DNA of 64,000 nt, taken from Oscillatoria sp. FACHB-1407 (lineage in GTDB: Bacteria; Cyanobacteriota; Cyanobacteriia; Elainellales; Elainellaceae). A model generated the notes under the pieces. It searched no databases and was not told the origin of the DNA. It saw nothing but the letters and a program-made list of their open reading frames with translations. The first letter of the stretch is position 1. Every line of letters begins with the position of its first letter. This document shows, piece after piece, positions 7,716 through 16,243 of the stretch. Where the stretch lies: NCBI RefSeq assembly GCF_014697545.1, contig NZ_JACJSA010000002.1, positions 372,001 through 436,000 of the forward strand, in the 5' to 3' direction. The translations under genes were made by a program, and so were the position numbers.

Positions 7716-8471
7716 ATTAAAATCCTAGATTCTCTAAAAATTCCATGGCAACTACCGAGACGGTTCAGACAAGGAATATGGGGGCTTTGTCTCCAACGGG
7801 GAGTTACACCCCTAAACTCCACGCAACCAATTCTTTGGTTGCTATTAATTCTTTGGTCAACCCCTCGCATAAATGGAGAGATTGCAACATAATAAAAACT
7901 GTAAAGGAACGATGAACTAGGGTGTCGTTAGGTTAAAGTTTTGGTGAAGTATTTTGGTTGCATACAGGTTAACCTTAGGCAAATACTGAGCTAGAAAACG
8001 TTTTCTCCCAGGCGAATTGTCAAAAAGGGTGCACTGTGAACGCCGGGGTATGGATTAAATCAGGGATAATACGAATGGGGGGTTAGACCCCACACGCAGA
8101 AACATTGGGTTAAGCTTACATACTTTCCCAACTACATACTTTTCAGGGATAGCATCGACGCTGCGTGTTGATCAACTTATGACAATCGGTCATCATTGAC
8201 CTCCCGTCTCAGAATGTATCAGTAATCTAGCCGATCGGGGCGAACCGTCTGATATTTCAGTCAGATTCCGACTCTGTGGTTTTTACTGAATTTCTTGAGA
8301 AAGTTTTCTTGAAAATGTCCGGATGCTCAGTTGGCTTGGCTGCTTCGATGTGTAGTGCTTTTGTAAACTACAACTTTCAATGGTGAAGTTAACCAATGCC
8401 AGTGCATCAGCCTTAGGGCAGATAGGGCTGGCGGATAGTGGGGTTAATTCAGCCAATCAGCTAAGGGAAGC
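7716..8471. other. Long intergenic region
   Basis: No credible protein or RNA gene was seen. It includes a MITE-like copy at 7748-7846 and a short GGGGTTAGACCCC palindrome near 8081-8093. The final ~100 bp should hold the promoter of the 8472 gene. A possible 76-codon minus-strand frame here overlaps the hydrolase gene and is not supported. Confidence 0.5.
7748..7846. repeat. Second copy of the MITE-like GCAAC/GTTGC element
   Basis: It begins GCAACTACCGAGACGG and ends TTTGGTTGCTAT. It aligns with the reverse complement of the 837-942 element through the GAGAC, TATGGGGG, AGTTACACCCC and GGTTGCTA blocks. Its terminal inverted repeat is reduced to GCAAC/GTTGC. Confidence 0.5.
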
Positions 8472-9071
8472 ATGTTTGGGGGATCTATGACGAAGTTATA
8501 TCAACAAAAACTTGAACACACGCTAGCCTCAAATCAATCTCACCCTCCTAAGGTGGAGTTTGCAGAAGCCCAGGCTTCCATACCGTTCCTGGTTCAACCG
8601 CTTGATGAGTGCGGTTCTGAACTGGCAACTCGTCCCCTACCGACGTGTGTTCGGCTTGACATGGAAGACTTGGAATCCTTTGAAGTGGTTCATGACCAAT
8701 TTAAGGATCTGGGAGTGACGTTTACCAATGCAGTCGCGTTGACCCCTTCTAATCCAGCGTATCCAACCCGTTCTGGCAACAAAGTGCTGATTGGCGCACC
8801 CAAAAGTGGTTGGTTAGAGGCAACTTTCCTCAAGCCAGTACGGTTTGTAGGCGGGTTTGTCACCAGTTCTCGCTGTGCCGTGTTGGCTGCTTTTGATCAC
8901 GAGAATAAGCCCGTTGCCCAAGCTAAAAGTACTTCTGCTAACTTGAATGTTCCTGGTTCCAAGTTGCCCCCCAATGTGCAACTGAGCCTGACTGGCGAAA
9001 ACATCCATCGGATCAGGTTTTATTCCTTTGATGGTCAAATGACCGTGGATGATTTTAGCTTCAGTTTCTAA
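8472..9071 (+). CDS. Unrecognised protein with a probable beta-sandwich domain
   Basis: I do not recognise this 199-residue protein. After a variable N-terminus of about 55 residues it has alternating strand-like segments (LESFEVVHDQFKDLGVTFTNAVAL, VLIGAPKSGWLEATFLKPVRFVGGFVTS, HRIRFYSFDGQMTVDDFSFSF). These resemble galactose-binding-like or PEP-CTERM-type exported domains of cyanobacteria. No signal peptide or PEP-CTERM sorting tail is present. A second ATG at 8487 follows a GGGGGA stretch and may be the true start. The gene stands alone after a long non-coding gap. Confidence 0.55.
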   Translation: MFGGSMTKLYQQKLEHTLASNQSHPPKVEFAEAQASIPFLVQPLDECGSELATRPLPTCVRLDMEDLESFEVVHDQFKDLGVTFTNAVALTPSNPAYPTRSGNKVLIGAPKSGWLEATFLKPVRFVGGFVTSSRCAVLAAFDHENKPVAQAKSTSANLNVPGSKLPPNVQLSLTGENIHRIRFYSFDGQMTVDDFSFSF

Positions 9072-9155
9072 TCTCTCTGCTCCCGCTTACATCCCACTGG
9101 GCGGACAGTACAGCTGTAGCCGCATTCGATGGGGTGGAGGCGAGGCAGGCTAACG

Positions 9156-9911
9156 TTAAACCAAACCTTCTTGCTCAATTTGTTCAATCACCTGCAACCC
9201 ACGGGGATCACCCACCTTCAGCATTGAGAGTTTGGCATCTTCACGAACGCCCATTTCTTCATCTTCCGCAAAGGCTTCGATCAGAGCGTCGATCGCCGTT
9301 GCATACACCACATTTGACGGCAGTTCTCGGCACAGTTGCCCAATGGACCAGGCGCAGTTGCTCCGTACAGCAGCGATCGGGTCTTGGCGCAGAGCCTCAA
9401 TCAGTGGCGGAATTGCGCTGATGATGGCATCGTAGCTCACCTCTGACATCTGAGCTAAGGCGCTGGCAGCCCACAATCGCACCGCCGAAATGTCCGTTTT
9501 CAGGGAGAGGATCAGGGGTTCTAACGAACGGCGATCGCGACAGTTGCCCAACGCCCAGACAATGCCTTTGCGGACGTAACCATTCCAATCTTGATTCAGT
9601 TGAATAATCAGAGGCTCAACAGCTTCTGGACTGGGGTTACGTCCCAACGCATAGGCAGCACTCACCCGAATCAGGGGGCACACGTCTTTAAGCAGCGTAA
9701 TCAAATAGGGAATTGCCCGCTCGTCCTCTAACTCACAAAAAGCACGAGCAGCTATCATGCGTTGCTGGTTGTCGGGCGCATCTAACAACGCCAGCATCGC
9801 ATCTGGATTGGGTTTGGGTACTTCTGCTTCACTGACATCTCCCATTTTGTCTAATGGGCTTTCGAGATCCAGTTCCGCATCCAGTACGCTTAAGTCATCA
9901 TCATCATACAT
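9156..9911 (-). CDS. HEAT-repeat protein
   Basis: This 251-residue protein has an acidic N-terminus (about 1-35) followed by five or six HEAT repeats. Examples are AIPYLITLLKDVCPLIRVSAAYALGR, AVEPLIIQL..VRKGIVWALGN, SLEPLILSL..VRLWAASALAQ, and a block ending in VREDAKLSMLKVG. Such scaffolds mediate protein-protein contacts; in cyanobacteria relatives include phycobilin lyases and assembly factors. No lyase partner or phycobiliprotein gene lies nearby, so no specific role is given. It is cytoplasmic. It lies 64 bp upstream of dacB's 3' end... that is, dacB reads towards it on the same strand. Confidence 0.8.
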   Translation of the reverse strand: MYDDDDLSVLDAELDLESPLDKMGDVSEAEVPKPNPDAMLALLDAPDNQQRMIAARAFCELEDERAIPYLITLLKDVCPLIRVSAAYALGRNPSPEAVEPLIIQLNQDWNGYVRKGIVWALGNCRDRRSLEPLILSLKTDISAVRLWAASALAQMSEVSYDAIISAIPPLIEALRQDPIAAVRSNCAWSIGQLCRELPSNVVYATAIDALIEAFAEDEEMGVREDAKLSMLKVGDPRGLQVIEQIEQEGLV

Positions 9912-9975
9912 ATTGCCACTTTACAGCAGATTGGGAGACGCAGGGTGAATGGGATATTACGCCTTTTGATAGGGA

Positions 9976-11277
9976 TTATCCACAATCTCTCAAACGACCT
10001 AGCAATAGTACGATTTCATCAATCGCCGGACGCACGGTTCGCACAGGTTGATCAAAGTGGTTGAGCAAAATCGCAAAGACCAGAGGCGAGTAATTGGGCG
10101 GGTCGAGGTAGCCAGAAAGCGTAGCAACTCCGCTGAGTGCCCCAGTCTTGCCCTGTAGTCTGCCCTGAACGGGGGTATCGCGAAATCGGTTTTGCAGGGT
10201 GCCCCGTGATCCGGCAATCGCCAGAGAGTTACGAAAAACGGTTGCATTGGGCGATCGCGCCATGCCACGAAGGGTTTGCACCAGTGCTTCTGGCGTTACG
10301 AGGTTGTGACGCGATAGCCCCGATCCATCTGACAGATCAATGCCCTGTGGATCGACCCCCAAGCGGGATAGGGTGGCTTCGATAGCCGCAATTCCGGCAG
10401 CTAAGCTGTCCTCATTGGGATTAGTGGTGGCTCCGAGCGATCGCAACAGTGCTTCGGCGTAGAGGTTATTGCTGTTTTGATTCGTTTCCACGACCAGGGT
10501 CGAGAGGGGAGGGGAGAGAACCGCCGCCAGTTCAGGTTGAGGGGAAGTTGTAGGAGCAGGGGCGATCGCTGTGCCTGCAACGGTGATTTGCGTAGCGTTG
10601 AGCACTCGCTGGAAGCGTTGCAAAAAGTGTTGTGTCGGATTGGGGACTGATCGCTCTCCAATCGCATTTTGATTCAGGATCAAGCTGTTGACCGGAGCAC
10701 CGTAGTCGGTCTGGGTGTCTGACAGTTCCCAGTTGGGATTGGTGAAATCGCCTTTGAAGTGTGTATCGTCTGCGATCAGGCGATCGAGACGAGTGATGCC
10801 CCGTTGCCGTAATTGCTGCGCCAGTTGTTGCAGTTGCGCCTCGGTCAGGCTCGGATCACCCCGTCCCACCACACGGGCGATCGCCCCCGTTTGAGAAGGC
10901 ACTTGATAAACCGATGTCCGCATTTGAAACCTGGCTCCCAACCGTTCCAATGCGGCTGCTGTAGTCAGCACTTTGACATTTGACGCGGGGATAAAAAATC
11001 GCTGTGCCTCCTGAGCAAACAGGGTTTCCCCGGTGTCTAGCCGCTGTACCAAAATGCCCCAGCGCGATCGCTGGAGATTGGGACGGTTGGCGATCGCTGC
11101 GATTTGACCTGACAGTTGAGCCGGACAGATGCCCGTTGCCTGGGCGATCAGGTGCGTGTCCGAAGTGGCAGGGGAGGGTCGCTCACGAGTGGAAGGCATG
11201 ACCTCAGCCTGTACGCCCAATGCCCAGAGGCTCAAGCACCCGCCCAGTACACCAGCAATCCACTTCGACCCGTTCAT
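9976..11277 (-). CDS. dacB: D-alanyl-D-alanine carboxypeptidase/endopeptidase, PBP4 type
   Basis: This periplasmic S13 peptidase trims or cleaves peptidoglycan stem peptides. With the ATG at 11277 it has 433 residues and begins with a signal peptide (MNGSKWIAGVLGGCLSLWA..QA). The active-site triads are present: SNVK (S99, K102), SNN (268-270) and KTG (about 376-378). The upstream in-frame start at 11304 would add nine residues in front of the signal peptide. The 11277 start is preferred because its ATG overlaps the stop of the preceding gene (ATGA), which suggests translational coupling. Confidence 0.93.
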   Translation of the reverse strand: MNGSKWIAGVLGGCLSLWALGVQAEVMPSTRERPSPATSDTHLIAQATGICPAQLSGQIAAIANRPNLQRSRWGILVQRLDTGETLFAQEAQRFFIPASNVKVLTTAAALERLGARFQMRTSVYQVPSQTGAIARVVGRGDPSLTEAQLQQLAQQLRQRGITRLDRLIADDTHFKGDFTNPNWELSDTQTDYGAPVNSLILNQNAIGERSVPNPTQHFLQRFQRVLNATQITVAGTAIAPAPTTSPQPELAAVLSPPLSTLVVETNQNSNNLYAEALLRSLGATTNPNEDSLAAGIAAIEATLSRLGVDPQGIDLSDGSGLSRHNLVTPEALVQTLRGMARSPNATVFRNSLAIAGSRGTLQNRFRDTPVQGRLQGKTGALSGVATLSGYLDPPNYSPLVFAILLNHFDQPVRTVRPAIDEIVLLLGRLRDCG

Positions 11278-11651
11278 GAGAGCTTTTCTTCTAGCGGTCT
11301 GCAAAAGTCATCTATTCCTGTTTTCAAGACGAACAACACAATCGGAACTGCCAGGTCAATCGAGATACCGGCTTCGGTGGTGAGCGATCGCACAGCCATT
11401 GCGACCTGACGAGTCTCTAGTGCAGTTCTAATCGTTGATCCACAGAGGGCAGTGCGCCATCGTTTTGCGACACTCTCTAGCCATTGATCAGAGCGATCGG
11501 GTTCTTGCCCGGTTCGCAGAGCCAGCACGATCGCTGCATCTTCCAGATCGCCATCGCAATCCTCAACCACCTCCAGAGCACGCAAAGCATCCGCATCATC
11601 GGCTAGAGCGGTGCGATATTCATCAACTTCGATCGCTGTCAGAGTTACCAT
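11274..11651 (-). CDS. Unrecognised acidic protein coupled to dacB
   Basis: This 125-residue protein has an acidic N-terminal half (EVDEYRTALADDADALRALEVVEDCDGDLEDAA) and an alpha-helical C-terminal half. It has no signal peptide and no clear catalytic motif. It looks like a conserved cyanobacterial unknown. Its stop codon overlaps the dacB start by the ATGA arrangement, so the two are probably translated together. A link to cell-wall metabolism is only suggested by this context. Confidence 0.65.
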   Translation of the reverse strand: MVTLTAIEVDEYRTALADDADALRALEVVEDCDGDLEDAAIVLALRTGQEPDRSDQWLESVAKRWRTALCGSTIRTALETRQVAMAVRSLTTEAGISIDLAVPIVLFVLKTGIDDFCRPLEEKLS

Positions 11652-11733
11652 GCCTTACCTGATGTCAACGCTCACCTCAACACTATTGCATCATTATCTC
11701 TGCTGAAACCTAACCAACGGTTATTTGCAGCGT

Positions 11734-12999
11734 CTATTTATCCAACGGCACTGATTGTCGCTCCGGATGCTCCTGTAGCGGGGTTGGGGTTGGTTTGCGA
11801 TAACGCACCAGCGATCGCCCCAGCAGGACTGCCAACACAACACCGACCAGTAATCCCGTCAGCAGATAATTCACCCAGGTCAGTTGTAGTTGCCCTAAAT
11901 AATGAGAACCAATCAAGATGCAATGCGCTGCGGCTAACACCAGTGCAGGAACGGCTAACAGATGGAGCGATCGCCACCAATTTCCTAAGCGTCGCTGGGC
12001 TGCATCAAAGCTCGTACAAGCAGCAGGGGTCATGCATACCAGGGCGATCGCCCCAGCGACAATACCCCACTGATGTTGGGGAAGCAAAAAAGCAAACGCA
12101 TCAAAATTCCAACCCCAACTATGCTCCAGCATATGCAGGGTATGCACTAGAGCCAGCACAAATGCACCAACGCCCAACACTCGGCGGTAGCGCAGTGGTT
12201 GCGCCCAGAAACGACTGATGGGACGAGCGATCAACGCCAGGATCAGCAAGAGCAACGCTCCATGCCCGGTGTAGTCGGTCATCGTATCGCCCGTTCGCAA
12301 CAGAGTGAGGATGCCAATTAACAGGGTGATCCATCCCCCCAGGCGGAATAACTGACTGCGGCGATCGCGACTCATCAGCCCGGTGGAAACCCCTACACCT
12401 AGTAAAGTGGGTGCGGTTCCCAGTCCAAACGCCAGCATCGTTGCGCCTCCCCACCAGGGATTACTCGTCTCAGCCGCTTTGATCTGCGCGGCATATAAGA
12501 AACCACAGGGCACCAAGCCCCACACCAAGCCCAACAGCGCAGGCGTCCACCAGTGCGATCGCGCTGAAACCTTCAACATCAACTGGCTGAGGCGATTGTG
12601 CAAATTGCCCTGAGCCATCGGGTGGGCGATCGGCAATTTCGGCAAAAAGTTCGGGCTAATCTGAGCCAACCCAAACCAGATCAACAAAATACCTGTAACA
12701 ACTGCCATCAACCGTCGCAGGTCACTCCCTACGCCCGCCATCTGCCCACCCGCCACCAGGACTGATCCCAGTGCGCCAATGCCTGCCCCCACCAGGGCAT
12801 AGCTCACTACTCGCCCCAGATTCAGCAACCCATGAAAGTAAAACTGTCTCACCCAGGAGGGCTGAGTTTCATCGCCTTGCGACAACGAAAAAGCTGCTGT
12901 GATGGGGCCACACATTCCCACGCAGTGACCAAAACTTCCCACAAAACCCAGGGCAGCAATGAGTAACAGATCCAGCATGATCGCTTTGATAGCAAGCAT
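11734..12999 (-). CDS. SafE/TauE (DsbD-like) membrane domain fused to a ferric-reductase-like heme domain
   Basis: This is a 421-residue polytopic membrane protein with about 11-12 hydrophobic spans in two modules. Residues about 8-235 match the sulfite exporter TauE/SafE or DsbD_2 type, with GHCVGMCGP (24-32) and GLVPCGF (161-167), each carrying Cys within the membrane. Residues about 245-395 look like a ferric-reductase/MsrQ-like transmembrane domain, with candidate heme-ligating histidines (H286, H289, H293, H346, H359, H366) and the RRLGNWWRSLH segment. Such a fusion would suit electron transfer or metal handling across the membrane, but the substrate is unknown. Met8 (12978) is an alternative start. 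It is not tightly linked to its neighbours. Confidence 0.75.
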   Translation of the reverse strand: MLAIKAIMLDLLLIAALGFVGSFGHCVGMCGPITAAFSLSQGDETQPSWVRQFYFHGLLNLGRVVSYALVGAGIGALGSVLVAGGQMAGVGSDLRRLMAVVTGILLIWFGLAQISPNFLPKLPIAHPMAQGNLHNRLSQLMLKVSARSHWWTPALLGLVWGLVPCGFLYAAQIKAAETSNPWWGGATMLAFGLGTAPTLLGVGVSTGLMSRDRRSQLFRLGGWITLLIGILTLLRTGDTMTDYTGHGALLLLILALIARPISRFWAQPLRYRRVLGVGAFVLALVHTLHMLEHSWGWNFDAFAFLLPQHQWGIVAGAIALVCMTPAACTSFDAAQRRLGNWWRSLHLLAVPALVLAAAHCILIGSHYLGQLQLTWVNYLLTGLLVGVVLAVLLGRSLVRYRKPTPTPLQEHPERQSVPLDK

Positions 13000-13086
13000 C
13001 CCATTTTAACGTTGAAGCGTTAGGGAGGGCAGATGAAAAAGGCTGAAGGCTAAATGTGAAGCCAAAGCGAAAGATTGGAAGTAATC

Positions 13087-13632
13087 TTAGTGCCCCTCTA
13101 AAGTTGTCTCAATCACCTCTCGTTCTGCGGTGAAGGTCAACTCAGTCGAGCCAAGGGTGAGTTGTCCAGTCAGTTCTGTGACGGGTTCACCGATGAGAGA
13201 GCCTGCTACGGTTAGGGGAATGGCGGAATTGGTGGAATCTTGTGCCCCAAGCTGGCACTCTGCCAGGTCTGCGGTACCAGATAGAGTAATCTGCCCCTCT
13301 TGCCAGCGTCCGGTCAAGGATGGTTGTTTGCCAAGAGAGGCATTTTCTTGAGAAGTGTCTGATTCAGCCTCAACCAGGGTTAATGTGCCGTTGAGATACA
13401 CCCCCGATTGTTGAATCACCAGCACCAGACGATGCGAAGCAGTTTCTCCTTTGGGGTAATCGCCTTCAGGGCATCCCACCAGCGGTTCGTTGATCAGATA
13501 GTGTCCATTAACATTTGGAGGGGCTTTCAAATGCCTTTCCCCATAGGCACTGGTCAGGCGAAACAGGATCGTGACGGAGCCGATCATGACCCCATAAAAC
13601 AACAAAGACTTGGGTTGAAAGTGGCTACTCAT
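13087..13632 (-). CDS. Membrane-anchored exported protein coupled to the antiporter
   Basis: I do not recognise this 181-residue protein. It starts with a signal anchor (LLFYGVMIGSVTILFRLTSA, about 10-29). The remainder is extracytoplasmic and beta-rich, with two Cys (GCPEGDYP and AECQLG) that could form a disulfide. Repeated segments of the kind LNGTLTL, LTGRW, ITLSGTADL, VAGSLIG and LTGQLTL suggest a small beta-sheet domain. Its ATG overlaps the antiporter stop (ATGA at 13632-13629), so it is very likely made together with the antiporter and may be an accessory subunit (inference). Confidence 0.6.
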   Translation of the reverse strand: MSSHFQPKSLLFYGVMIGSVTILFRLTSAYGERHLKAPPNVNGHYLINEPLVGCPEGDYPKGETASHRLVLVIQQSGVYLNGTLTLVEAESDTSQENASLGKQPSLTGRWQEGQITLSGTADLAECQLGAQDSTNSAIPLTVAGSLIGEPVTELTGQLTLGSTELTFTAEREVIETTLEGH

Positions 13633-15785
13633 GGGGAATAGGAAGAATAGGGAAGAATCGAGGTGAGATGGGGTGTGACCTTACTGTAACGGCGTGTAAT
13701 CAAGAGTGAGGATTGGCAGTGCACCGCCAGTTGGTCGGTGTAGTAACCCAGCGTTTGACGCTCAATCCCCCATTCACGGGAGGCACCCGCAATGGTGAGG
13801 TCAACGCTTTTTGAGGCTTCCACCGCTGCCTGTAGAAAATCGCTTGACTCCAACACTGGAAAGGTAATGCGATCGCGCAAATCGGTGGGTAGTTGTTGCA
13901 TCACACTACGAAACTCATAGCTCAACTCGCTGGGTTGTTGATCGTTTGAGGCGACTCGCAAAATCGTTAAATAACAGTTGGGGTTGCTAACCATAATTCG
14001 CAAGGCTAACTCTAAGCCCAAATCATTATGAATATTGGCAATGTAGGGCACCAGCAATTTTTCTAGCTTTTTAGAGTGGCGATCGACAAATACAGCCACA
14101 TCTGTTTTTGCCGTACTGAGGATCTGCCCCACCCGACCCCCCAAGCGGTTGTCACTAAAGGCTGGGCGGTGCCACCCCACGAGGACTAGATCGGCTTGAT
14201 CAATACTGGCGATCAGGGCAGTCTCCCGCGCCACATCATGACCGATTCGCACGATGGGATGAACGAGGGATTGCGCCGAAACAGGTTCAAGGGACTGAAT
14301 CAGCTCTTGTAATTGAGCTTGCTGTTTTGCCACAATGCGCTCAGCCTCGGCAGGCATACTCTCAAACACATAATCCTGATCCAGTTGAATCAAGTTCAGA
14401 GGATGCACCACTGCTCGCAGAGGTTCAGTGCCTGCGATCGCCACCGCCAGTTGCACCAACCCCTGCTGAGTACTGGGATTCGCAACCGGAACCAGAATTC
14501 GATAAATCATCGCTGGATCGATCGCGGCCTCAGCGATTTCAGCAGGTTCTACTAAATCTTGTCGGATCAGGTCTTTAGAATAAGTCCACTCCAACAGGGG
14601 GGATGTCATAAACGTGGTCACCAACGCCATGATCACCAGCATCGTAAACAGCAACGGCGAAATCACTCCCAGACTCAAGCCAATGTTGAGCACGATCAAC
14701 TCCGTCAAGCCACGGGTATTCATCAACCAACCCAGCGCAGAGGCTTCTCGCTGTTGCAGCCCACACACTCGTCCTGCAACATAAGTGCCGATGTATTTGC
14801 CCCCGATCGCCACCAGCAGCACTGCCCCACACAACAGCCACAAACCGGGTGTGTTCAGCAAGCCAATCTGAGTGCGTAAGCCGCTATAAGCGAAGAAAAT
14901 GGGCAACAAAAACGTCAGTACAAAATCCTCTGTTTTCAGTGCCAGTTCCCGCGTTAACCCATCGTTTTTGGGCATGACGGCACCCAGGAGAAACGCTCCA
15001 AAAATCAGGTGAATGCCAATCACTTCGGTAATCAGGGCAGAGGCGACCACCCCCATGTAAATGCTTGCCAGCAAAGATTGGGTTAGCTTACCTGTGCGAT
15101 CGTAGTGCTTTGAGAGACGCTTTAAGAACGATCGCCCCACTGTCACCATAAAGGCGATATAAAGGGCTGAAAATATCAGCGTCGGCAATGCCGCTATCAT
15201 GCTGTTAGTGCGGGTCACGGCGATCGCGGCTGCCAGCAAACACCAGGCTGTCACATCATCCACCGCTGCACAGGTCAGTGCCAGCGTTCCTAAACGGCTC
15301 CCCTGCAAGTTGTTCTCTGTGATGATACGGGCTAACACCGGAAACGCCGTAATCGACATCGCTGACCCCAAAAACAGCGCAAAGGCAGTAAAGGAGACGC
15401 TGTCGTTAGACACCAACGGATAGAGCAACAGAGCCAGCAACGCCCCCAACGAAAACGGCACAACGATACTGACGTGGGAGGTCAGAATTGCCACCTCTAA
15501 CTGCCCCTGAAGATATCTGGGATTTAGCTCCAAGCCAATCAGAAACATGAAAAAGATGAGTCCCACTTGAGACAGGATGTTCAAGAAGGGAATCGTCTCT
15601 GGTGGAAAGAGCGTAGCTGCCACCTCAGGAGCCACTAGCCCAAACAGAGAGGGTCCCAGCATGATCCCAGCCACAATCTCACCAATGACCAGGGGTTGTC
15701 GCAACGATCGGAAGCCTAACCCCACCAGGCGGGATAGACCAATGACGAGTAGAACCTGTAGCAGGACGAGAACAATGCTTGACAT
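13629..15785 (-). CDS. CPA2-family cation:proton antiporter with C-terminal USP-like domains
   Basis: This is a monovalent cation/H+ antiporter of the inner or thylakoid membrane. Residues 1 to about 390 form roughly 12-13 transmembrane segments with the CPA2 signatures LVIGEIVAGIMLGPS, AAVDDVTAW (ion-site Asp pair) and NTRGLTELIVLNIGL. The C-terminal ~320 residues form two universal-stress-protein-like units (VLVGWHRPAFSDN..GGRVGQIL and LLVPYIANIHNDLGLELALRI), probably regulatory. I chose the ATG at 15785, directly before the first membrane span. A longer in-frame version to 15944 would add a low-complexity N-terminus made from repeat sequence. It is translationally coupled to the 181-aa gene. 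Confidence 0.88.
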   Translation of the reverse strand: MSSIVLVLLQVLLVIGLSRLVGLGFRSLRQPLVIGEIVAGIMLGPSLFGLVAPEVAATLFPPETIPFLNILSQVGLIFFMFLIGLELNPRYLQGQLEVAILTSHVSIVVPFSLGALLALLLYPLVSNDSVSFTAFALFLGSAMSITAFPVLARIITENNLQGSRLGTLALTCAAVDDVTAWCLLAAAIAVTRTNSMIAALPTLIFSALYIAFMVTVGRSFLKRLSKHYDRTGKLTQSLLASIYMGVVASALITEVIGIHLIFGAFLLGAVMPKNDGLTRELALKTEDFVLTFLLPIFFAYSGLRTQIGLLNTPGLWLLCGAVLLVAIGGKYIGTYVAGRVCGLQQREASALGWLMNTRGLTELIVLNIGLSLGVISPLLFTMLVIMALVTTFMTSPLLEWTYSKDLIRQDLVEPAEIAEAAIDPAMIYRILVPVANPSTQQGLVQLAVAIAGTEPLRAVVHPLNLIQLDQDYVFESMPAEAERIVAKQQAQLQELIQSLEPVSAQSLVHPIVRIGHDVARETALIASIDQADLVLVGWHRPAFSDNRLGGRVGQILSTAKTDVAVFVDRHSKKLEKLLVPYIANIHNDLGLELALRIMVSNPNCYLTILRVASNDQQPSELSYEFRSVMQQLPTDLRDRITFPVLESSDFLQAAVEASKSVDLTIAGASREWGIERQTLGYYTDQLAVHCQSSLLITRRYSKVTPHLTSILPYSSYSP

Positions 15786-15919
15786 GTAGGAGAAACAAGA
15801 AGAGAGAAAATAGAAGAAGGAAGAGAGAAGAAAGAAGAAGGAAAAAGAACGATCTGTAGGGTGCCGGGGTATGTCAATTAGAATGTGGCTGTTACCGTTC
15901 CCATCCGCCTGCACATCCA

Positions 15920-16075
15920 TGGCGGGCTCCTTTCCAAAGCCCACTAAAGTGGACTGAAAACCCCTCCTAGTCTGCTAAAGCCGACTTCATCCCATGAGCC
16001 CACACTTTAGTCGCGGGTGGGTTAGAGCGAAGACAGAATAGGGTTTTACACAAAATTCTGGACACACCCTCACTT
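15920..16075 (-). repeat. Dispersed repeat, family 2 (GTGTCCAGAA...GACTAAAGTG)
   Basis: Read on the minus strand it contains GGGTGTGTCCAGAA, then CTTCGCTCTAACCCACC, GCGACTAAAGTGTGGGC and a second half with CACTTTAGTGGGC. About 75 bp of it match the plus-strand copy at 49876-49957 closely. Confidence 0.65.
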
Positions 16076-16107
16076 CATCACTCCATCACTGAACTCTCAG
16101 CACCATT

Positions 16108-16170
16108 GACCCCTGATCATTGACTACTGACTATGACTACTGACTATTGACCATTGACCACTAACCCCCA
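16108..16170. repeat. Heptamer array, TTGACCA/CTGACTA type
   Basis: About eight imperfect copies of the 7-base unit ATTGACC/ACTGACT. It is the same family as 46318-46550, 48536-48705 and 53415-53492. Confidence 0.75.
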
Positions 16171-16189
16171 CCATTAATTAACTGCAACT

Positions 16190-16243
16190 CCCTTCCCTCT
16201 TCATTCTTCATTCTTCTTTTTTCCCTCTTCATTCTTCTTTTTT
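16190..16243. repeat. CTTCATTC/CTTTTTTCC short repeat
   Basis: Two tandem copies of a ~24-base unit CCCTCTTCATTCTTCTTTTTT. It overlaps the last codons (KKEE stop) of the 16229-17080 gene. Confidence 0.65.

Larger units (their letters stand above)
15786..16228. other. Repeat-filled intergenic region
   Basis: There is no gene. The content from left to right is a purine-rich GAAGA tract just upstream of the antiporter, a dispersed repeat (15920-16075), a TTGACCA-type array (16108-16170) and a CTTCATTCTTTTTTCCCT array (16190-16243). Confidence 0.6.
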
